From NCBI GenBank assembly GCA_020025515.1, contig JAHHRZ010000016.1:1-55214 (forward strand): a stretch of DNA of 55,214 bases, in the 5' to 3' direction. A model generated the notes under the pieces. That model did not search any database. It had not been told where the DNA came from and saw only the letters and a program-made list of their open reading frames with translations. The position numbers and the translations under genes are program-made. Source of the DNA: Oscillospiraceae bacterium (GTDB lineage: Bacteria > Bacillota > Clostridia > Oscillospirales > Oscillospiraceae). Shown here one piece after another: positions 50,896-55,214 of the stretch. Numbering within the stretch: position 1 is the stretch's first letter; the number at the start of each line of letters is the position of its first letter.

Positions 50896-51029
50896 GTCAG
50901 AACAAAAAGAATAAGAAGAAAAAGAATGATAAATCTACGTTGGAAGCAGAGATTTTCTTGATTATGCAGAAAAGTCTGAAGGTCGCAATGGATGCGGCTC
51001 TGGATGATATTTTTAAGGACTGGAAATAA
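50892..51029 (+). CDS. 45-residue Lys-rich unknown protein
   Basis: Starts with MSQNKKNKKKKNDK, then a helix of mixed hydrophobic and acidic residues ending DDIFKDWK. It overlaps the preceding stop codon by four bases, indicating translational coupling. A terminator follows at once. No function is known. Confidence 0.55.
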   Translation: MSQNKKNKKKKNDKSTLEAEIFLIMQKSLKVAMDAALDDIFKDWK

Positions 51030-51032
51030 ATG

Positions 51033-51074
51033 AACGGCAAGTAGTTCCGAAATGGAGCTGCTTGCCGTTTTTTT
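51033..51074 (+). terminator. Terminator of the small-gene pair
   Basis: Nine-bp outer stem AACGGCAAG/CTTGCCGTT, with further inner pairs, and TTTTTTT. Confidence 0.85.
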
Positions 51075-51237
51075 GCGTTATGGGCCGTCTGGCGGTAATA
51101 TTTAGATTCTGCCGCACACAGGCGGGAAAACCGTCTTCTGGATTAAAAATCACACTTCGTGGGAGGAAAGCCCACGCCTATTTGAATCGTGAACTTCAAA
51201 AAATATTCTTCCCGAAATGTAGTCCCCACCACCTATG

Positions 51238-51462
51238 TTATTTCTCTTCTGGATTATTTTCTTTTACATACTCCATAAGATCACCAGGCTGGCAGTCAAG
51301 GATTTCACAGATCTTCGAGATATTCTGCAAAGCAATATACTTATTCTCTCGAAGGGACTGAATAACGCCTTCGGAGAGCAGCTTTTCTTTTCTTAGGCGG
51401 GTGGTATTGTATCCGGCTTCCTTCAATGCGGCAAGGATGTCGATTTTATAGATAATTGGCAT
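51238..51462 (-). CDS. Small XRE-family (Cro/C1-type) regulator
   Basis: 74-residue helix-turn-helix protein of the short Cro/C1 type: LRKEKLLSEGVIQSLRENK is the DNA-binding turn, followed by LQNISKICEILDCQPGDLMEYV. ATG at 51462 follows AAAGGAG; a longer frame upstream has no site. It is divergent from the gene at 51744, with three phased operator-like repeats between them, so it probably represses that promoter and its own. Confidence 0.85.
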   Translation of the reverse strand: MPIIYKIDILAALKEAGYNTTRLRKEKLLSEGVIQSLRENKYIALQNISKICEILDCQPGDLMEYVKENNPEEK

Positions 51463-51533
51463 AGTATGATCTCCTTTCTGCTGGAGGCCATTATAAAAGC
51501 GGCCCTTCTCCATTGTCCTTATTCTATCATAGG

Positions 51534-51626
51534 ATTACACGGAAATCAATGTAAAAGTTGAACAGAGTATTACACAGTTTATTGTGTATTATGCGAATAG
51601 ACATTACACAGATAATAGTGTATAAT
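51534..51626. promoter_or_regulatory. Three phased operator-like repeats
   Basis: Two 24-base copies (51569-51592 and 51603-51626) share ATTACACAG-6-GTGTAT(T/A)AT, each an inverted repeat ACACA/TGTGT; a degenerate third starts at 51534. Start-to-start distances are 35 and 34 bases. The right copy covers the spacer and -10 of the promoter at 51598-51626. Confidence 0.7.
51598..51626 (+). promoter_or_regulatory. Promoter of the 92-residue gene
   Basis: TAGACA, 17 bases, perfect TATAAT, overlapped by the third operator-like repeat. Confidence 0.7.
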
Positions 51627-51743
51627 AAGGCCAGAAGTTAAGGACAGCCCAATTTCAACACAGCCTGTTGTAAGTCCTAAAACAAACACAAAAGAGCTGC
51701 GGCGGATGGAGAGACATCACAAAAAACAAAGGAGATCAAAACA

Positions 51744-52022
51744 ATGTCTACTATGGAAATCACCTCTAAAATCGATGAACTGAAGGAACTGGAAGCCCTG
51801 ATTGAGGAAGCCAAGGCCGAAGCCGAAGCCCTTCGGGATGACATTAAGGCTGAGATGATGCGACAGGAAACCGAAGAGATGACCGCCGGGCAGTACATCG
51901 TCCGCTTTACTCCGGTTCTATCCTCCCGCTTTGATACCAAGCGTTTCAAGGAGAACTTCGGTGAGGAAGTCTACAAGGCTTATACCAAGCAGGTTTCCAG
52001 CCGCCGCTTCTCTATCGCATAA
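51744..52022 (+). CDS. Coiled-coil accessory protein, unknown
   Basis: 92 residues. An acidic coiled coil (about 6-46, KIDELKELEALIEEAKAEAE) is followed by a compact end (YIVRFTPVLSSRFDTKRFKE and QVSSRRFSIA) that is common in small phage and mobile-element proteins of Clostridia. No catalytic residues are evident. It is the first gene after the operator array, under control of the XRE regulator by inference, with a good AAAGGAGAT site. Confidence 0.6.
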   Translation: MSTMEITSKIDELKELEALIEEAKAEAEALRDDIKAEMMRQETEEMTAGQYIVRFTPVLSSRFDTKRFKENFGEEVYKAYTKQVSSRRFSIA

Positions 52023-52086
52023 AAAAAGCCCCTTGCCTGACAGCCGACCAAAGCAACAGGCAAAGAGCTTGACCGCCACCAATCCG

Positions 52087-52120
52087 GGAGCGGACACCAA
52101 TATTATAAAGTGTCCGCTCC
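52087..52120. repeat. 11-bp inverted repeat before the sprT-like gene
   Basis: GGAGCGGACAC/GTGTCCGCTCC with a 12-base A+T loop, followed by CTCCCTG rather than T. Probably a leader structure in the operon mRNA. Confidence 0.5.
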
Positions 52121-52147
52121 TCCCTGTCAAATACAAAGGAGTACATC

Positions 52148-52801
52148 ATGAAAGAACTGACTACTTATAATCGTGCTGCTGGCTATCTCAACCAGATCTT
52201 CGACCTTCTGAATGAACGGTTCTTTGAAAATGAACTTTCAAAGCCCGTCATCACCATCCAGTCCACTCCAAGAGCCTACGGACACTACACCCTTTATGAT
52301 GCTTGGAGTGTGGACGGGGAAAAGGGTATGCGGGAGATCAACCTGGGAGCCGGTACGCTGGCCCGTCCCATTGAAGAGGTTGCTGCCACGCTGCTCCATG
52401 AAATGGTTCATTACTTCAACGATCTCCACGGGGTCAAGGATTGCAGCCGTGGCAACACCTACCACAACAAGAACTTCCGCAACGCTGCGGAGGCCCGTGG
52501 CCTTCAGATTGAACACCACTCCACCTACGGCTGGTCAATCACCCGGCCCGGTGACGAACTGCTTCAGCTGTGCCTAGACAACGATCTGCGGGACATTCGC
52601 CTAAACCGCATTGATGGATTTTTTGCCAGAATGGGCGGTTCCGGCACTCATGATGGGTCCTTTACTTCTGGCCCCTCTGCTACTAAGAAGTCCAGCAGCC
52701 GCAAGTATGTTTGCCCTTGCTGTGGAATGATCGTAAGAGCCACCAAAGAGGTGAGAGTAAGTTGCATGGATTGTGATACCCAGTTGCTTTTGGTTGGCTA
52801 A
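52148..52801 (+). CDS. SprT-like metalloprotease-fold protein with C-terminal zinc ribbon
   Basis: 217 residues. Zinc protease motif HEMVH at 84-88 with a probable third ligand His106 (YHNKNF), as in SprT/Spartan-type proteins; the C-terminal zinc ribbon has CPCC (189-192) and CMDC (206-209). Spartan proteases digest DNA-protein crosslinks in eukaryotes; the bacterial role is unclear, but such genes often ride on plasmids, phages and conjugative elements. AAAGGAG site. It is in line with the resolvase gene downstream. Confidence 0.85.
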   Translation: MKELTTYNRAAGYLNQIFDLLNERFFENELSKPVITIQSTPRAYGHYTLYDAWSVDGEKGMREINLGAGTLARPIEEVAATLLHEMVHYFNDLHGVKDCSRGNTYHNKNFRNAAEARGLQIEHHSTYGWSITRPGDELLQLCLDNDLRDIRLNRIDGFFARMGGSGTHDGSFTSGPSATKKSSSRKYVCPCCGMIVRATKEVRVSCMDCDTQLLLVG

Positions 52802-52870
52802 AAAGATGTTAAATCTGGATAGGTTCTTGATTCAAAGATCCTATCCAGATGACAAAGTACCATAACTTAA

Positions 52871-52950
52871 AAGTTCTGACACCGCCGGCAGAAGGTTTCA
52901 AAAGATAGCACCAAAAGTCAAAAATCGGTGTCAGAACTTAGTGTCAGAAT
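52871..52950. repeat. Probable resolvase binding (res) region
   Basis: AAGTTCTGACACCG (52871-52884) is an exact inverted copy of 52926-52939. A third GTGTCAGAA copy follows at 52941. The array lies just before the resolvase gene, the usual position for res sites and autoregulation. Confidence 0.65.
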
Positions 52951-52966
52951 TAAGGAGGAAATAGCC

Positions 52967-53530
52967 ATGATTTACGGCTATGCCAGAGTATCCACCGCCA
53001 CACAGGGACGGGACGGAAACAGTCTGGAGGATCAGGTGGCGGCCCTAGAAAAATACGGCTGCCAGAGTATTGTCCAAGAGGCATTCTCAGGAAAAACCAT
53101 GGAACGCCCCAAGTTTCAATCTCTTCTGGAAACGCTCCATGAGGGAGATACATTGGTAGTCTGTAAGCTGGATCGATTCGCCCGAACCGCAATTGAAGGC
53201 GTTCAGACTGTGCGGGATTTATTTGAAAGAGGTGTGCGGGTTCATATTCTCAATATGGGATTGATTGAAAATACTCTAACCGGAAATCTAATTTTAACTG
53301 TGATGCTGGCCTTTGCAGAATACGAAAGGGGCATGATTGTGGAGCGTACCCAGACCGGAAAAGCTGTGGCCCGACAAGATCCAAACTTCCGGGACGGAAG
53401 ACCAAAGAAATACATGCCGGAACAACTCCAGCTGGCTCTGGATCTTTTGGAGAGCGGCAAGACATACAAACAGGTAACCGCATTGACCGGGATCAGCAAG
53501 AGTACATTGATTAGAGCAAAATATGTTTAA
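52967..53530 (+). CDS. Serine resolvase/invertase
   Basis: 187-residue small serine recombinase. The catalytic Ser lies in YARVSTATQ at the N-terminus, with further active-site residues in VVCKLDRFART and the AEYERGMIVERTQ helix-E region. A C-terminal helix-turn-helix (LTGISKSTLIRAKYV) binds the recombination site. It resolves cointegrates or inverts DNA in plasmids and transposons. ATG at 52967 follows AAGGAGG; a longer frame starts inside the res array. Confidence 0.92.
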   Translation: MIYGYARVSTATQGRDGNSLEDQVAALEKYGCQSIVQEAFSGKTMERPKFQSLLETLHEGDTLVVCKLDRFARTAIEGVQTVRDLFERGVRVHILNMGLIENTLTGNLILTVMLAFAEYERGMIVERTQTGKAVARQDPNFRDGRPKKYMPEQLQLALDLLESGKTYKQVTALTGISKSTLIRAKYV

Positions 53531-53562
53531 AAAGCAGAGAATCATAAGATTCTCTGCTTTTT
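53529..53562. terminator. Bidirectional terminator after the resolvase
   Basis: Fifteen-bp perfect stem AAAAAGCAGAGAATC/GATTCTCTGCTTTTT with a four-base loop. A and T ends allow use from either side. Confidence 0.9.
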
Positions 53563-53610
53563 ACGTTGTAACTTGAGGCTTCTTGTTAATGAGTAAAAGA
53601 AGCCATTAAT

Positions 53611-53961
53611 TTACTTTTTCCTGGGTGTATCCATTTTAAAGTCTTTACAAGTAGCCGATCCAGATTCATCAACCGACACCTTTGCTTCATACTTTGCGTC
53701 ATATTTGTCACCAAAATCATCAATAACGGTGATTTTTCCAAAAACGTCATATGTGCCATCACCATTATCATCAATTGTGGAACAAGAGGCCAAAACAGTT
53801 TTAACATTTTCAAAAGAGAACATGCACTCCACTGTTGCTTTTCCTTGCACAGCAATCCGGATGTTCTCTTTAACATCAACTTTTTCAGTCTTAGAAGAGC
53901 CGCAGGCACAAAGGGAAAATACTAAAATTACAATTAATCCGAGAGAAAAAATCTTTTTCAT
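53611..53961 (-). CDS. Small lipoprotein, unknown
   Basis: 116 residues: signal peptide with lipobox LCAC (Cys20), then an acidic soluble domain of about 95 residues with a DDNGDGTYDVFG segment. No catalytic motif is recognised. It has a GAGGTAATTA ribosome site. It follows the PH-domain gene on the same strand by 42 bases and may form a membrane-surface pair with it. Confidence 0.7.
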   Translation of the reverse strand: MKKIFSLGLIVILVFSLCACGSSKTEKVDVKENIRIAVQGKATVECMFSFENVKTVLASCSTIDDNGDGTYDVFGKITVIDDFGDKYDAKYEAKVSVDESGSATCKDFKMDTPRKK

Positions 53962-54003
53962 ACTTAATTACCTCTATTTTTTATTTCTTAGTAAAAAATC
54001 TCC

Positions 54004-54561
54004 TTAGTTTGCTAGAATCTTGTTTTTCTTTGCTTCAAATTCTTCCTGTGTAATTACACCGGAATCCAGCAGTTCTTTGAATTTTTTTAGTTCATCTGCG
54101 TCACTATGTGACACTTCCTGCTTAATCGTAGTAGGAAGTGTTGTGCGATTTTGCCGTTCGATCAGAAGGTTACTGATACATTTATGGAGTTCCTTATTGT
54201 TTGCCATCAATTTAAAGGAAAGCATACCAGAAGCAGTTGTTACCATTACGCCGTTCAAAGCACTCATACCAACTGCGGCGATAGAGTCGATTGGTAAATC
54301 AACTCTTTTTCCAAATGCTGCTCTTCCATAGACCCTTTTATCGGTAACAACAAGTTCTGTCCGTCCAATCCAGAAAAAAACAATCAGGAATATTACAGCA
54401 CCGCTTACAGCTGCACCAAACAATGAGGTGTCCCAATAATATTTAGGTTCCCAAATACACATGCAAATTGCAAAAATAACAATTGCAACACCGACACCCG
54501 CTGTGAGGCTCACTATAATCGCACTTTTCTTTTCGCCCTCTAATAAAGTCTTTTCTTCCAT
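54004..54561 (-). CDS. Membrane protein with PH-like and SHOCT domains
   Basis: 185 residues. Two hydrophobic helices (about 16-34 and 45-63), a bacterial PH-like segment (RTELVVTDKRVYGRAAFGKRVDLPIDSI), and a C-terminal SHOCT motif (ELKKFKELLDSGVITQEEFEAKKNKIL). SHOCT tails are short helical oligomerisation or targeting modules often on membrane or stress proteins. The start has a GAGAGGGA site. No function is known; the downstream lipoprotein gene may belong with it. Confidence 0.75.
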   Translation of the reverse strand: MEEKTLLEGEKKSAIIVSLTAGVGVAIVIFAICMCIWEPKYYWDTSLFGAAVSGAVIFLIVFFWIGRTELVVTDKRVYGRAAFGKRVDLPIDSIAAVGMSALNGVMVTTASGMLSFKLMANNKELHKCISNLLIERQNRTTLPTTIKQEVSHSDADELKKFKELLDSGVITQEEFEAKKNKILAN

Positions 54562-54588
54562 GTCTTATCCCTCTCTTTTGATTGATTA

Positions 54589-54680
54589 TTGTAAAAAATG
54601 TTGTTATTAAATCTGCAACATTTCAAAAACTATAATAACATTTTTAAAAGTGCGTGTCAATAATATCAACATTTTTAAAA
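54589..54680. repeat. AACATTT(T)n-AAA repeats in the divergent promoter region
   Basis: AACATTTTTAAAA occurs at 54637 and 54668, AACATTTCAAAAA at 54617, and an inverted relative (TTGTAAAAAATGTTG) at 54589. They lie between the PH/SHOCT gene and the XRE gene and are candidate operators for that regulator. Confidence 0.5.
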
Positions 54681-54733
54681 TCACTAATTACTAAAATCTA
54701 TGTTCTATCCTATAACATAAGGAGGCGGTTGAT

Positions 54734-55045
54734 ATGGATATAGATTTTGTAAGAGAACGTATTACGCAGTTAAGACTTCAAAAAGGTATCTCAGAATACA
54801 AAATGAGTTATGATTTAGGACACAGCCGGGGCTATATCAATAATATTTCTTCTGGAAAAACCCTTCCGTCCATGAGCGAATTTTTCGCAATTTGTGATTA
54901 TTTTGAAATATCCCCTATAGAATTTTTTGACACAAAAACTAGCAATCCGAAGCTATCTCAAAATGTGCTTTCCACTATAGGACAACTAAATGAAGAAGAT
55001 CTTGAATTGACGCTCTCCATTACAAAACGGCTATTACAAAAATGA
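54734..55045 (+). CDS. XRE-family transcriptional regulator
   Basis: 103-residue Cro/C1-type regulator: helix-turn-helix at about 15-45 (ISEYKMSYDLGHSRGYINNISSGKTLPSMSEFF), then YFEISPIEFFD and a short helical tail for dimerisation. It resembles the regulators that control small mobile-element operons. AAGGAGG site. It is divergent from the PH/SHOCT gene with repeated candidate operators between them. A small terminator follows. Confidence 0.88.
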   Translation: MDIDFVRERITQLRLQKGISEYKMSYDLGHSRGYINNISSGKTLPSMSEFFAICDYFEISPIEFFDTKTSNPKLSQNVLSTIGQLNEEDLELTLSITKRLLQK

Positions 55046-55046
55046 A

Positions 55047-55074
55047 GACAGTGAAAACTGTCCTTTTTCCTTTT
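55047..55074 (+). terminator. Terminator of the XRE gene
   Basis: Six-bp stem GACAGT/ACTGTC with a GAAA loop, then CTTTTT. Confidence 0.65.
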
Positions 55075-55121
55075 GGTATGTTATACTATTTGAAAAGTGA
55101 ACTTCAAGGAGGCCCGCCGCA

Positions 55122-55175
55122 ATGGACCTAAAAGAAAAAGCCCACCACGGCAAACAGGTTGAACAGGTCCAGTAA
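55122..55175 (+). CDS. 17-codon ORF at the window end
   Basis: A strong AAGGAGG site (55107-55113) is followed by an ATG at 55122 and a frame of 17 codons (MDLKEKAHHGKQVEQVQ) ending in TAA. It may be a leader, the frame-shifted start of a longer gene cut off by the window edge, or a real micro-protein. Nothing further can be said. Confidence 0.35.
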   Translation: MDLKEKAHHGKQVEQVQ

Positions 55176-55214
55176 AAACGGACAATGGACAAAACGCCCC
55201 CTAGTGTAGGATAA

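Overview
The window looks like chromosome of a Gram-positive, probably spore-forming anaerobe of class Clostridia, most likely Oscillospirales/Oscillospiraceae. Evidence: moderately GC-rich genes, strong AAGGAGG ribosome sites, consensus sigma-A promoters, PerR with reverse rubrerythrin, a PdaA-type cortex deacetylase, a RemB-like protein, and MinD beside a methylglyoxal-synthase-like gene. All calls come from reading the sequence; no database search was run.

Layout. 0.1-3.4 kb: C-S lyase/aminotransferase and a PhoP/PhoR-type two-component system. 3.8-6.1 kb: threonine-to-glycine operon (tdh-kbl). 6.1-6.9 kb: gene-free stretch with signals for two candidate small RNAs. 6.9-9.7 kb: sugar-ABC ATPase without its transporter, remB, YibE/F-like membrane protein. 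9.8-13.7 kb: malQ-glgP glycogen/maltodextrin breakdown. 14.3-17.3 kb: methionine importer metQ-metN-metI. 17.4-24.4 kb: Cys-rich micro-protein, PdaA, O-antigen-ligase-like protein, dapF, alanyl-tRNA editing protein, mnmA, rsmH. 24.6-25.8 kb: redox operon (ferredoxin, NapH-like protein, rhodanese lipoprotein). 26-30 kb: unknown membrane protein, LytM peptidase, tatD-rlmD. 30.3-33.5 kb: iron alcohol dehydrogenase with an HxlR regulator, then a cation/proton antiporter behind a fluoride riboswitch. 33.7-36 kb: ylxM-ffh-rpsP-khpA. 36.3-46.9 kb: rubrerythrin, deacetylase, rlmA, prfA, Sua5-coaE, M18 aminopeptidase, HAD phosphatase, hisS, MGS-like gene, minD. 47.2-48.3 kb: perR-reverse rubrerythrin. 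From about 48.3 kb to the end: an accessory, mobile-element-like region of small unknown proteins, XRE regulators, SprT-like protein and a serine resolvase, rich in repeats and inverted repeats.

The strongest novelty is the methionine importer. Its binding protein MetQ is circularly permuted: the conserved second half of the family comes first, behind an intact lipoprotein signal, and the conserved first half follows. The operon has no SAM riboswitch or T-box that I can see. Instead a consensus promoter drives a 36-codon leader peptide with 11 Met and 3 Cys codons, followed by an intrinsic terminator and a complementary segment that could form an antiterminator: a candidate methionine leader-peptide attenuator. 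Also notable are the MGS-like protein lacking its catalytic aspartates, a cluster of DnaA-box-like sites in a deacetylase gene, and iteron-like repeats and phased operators in the mobile region.
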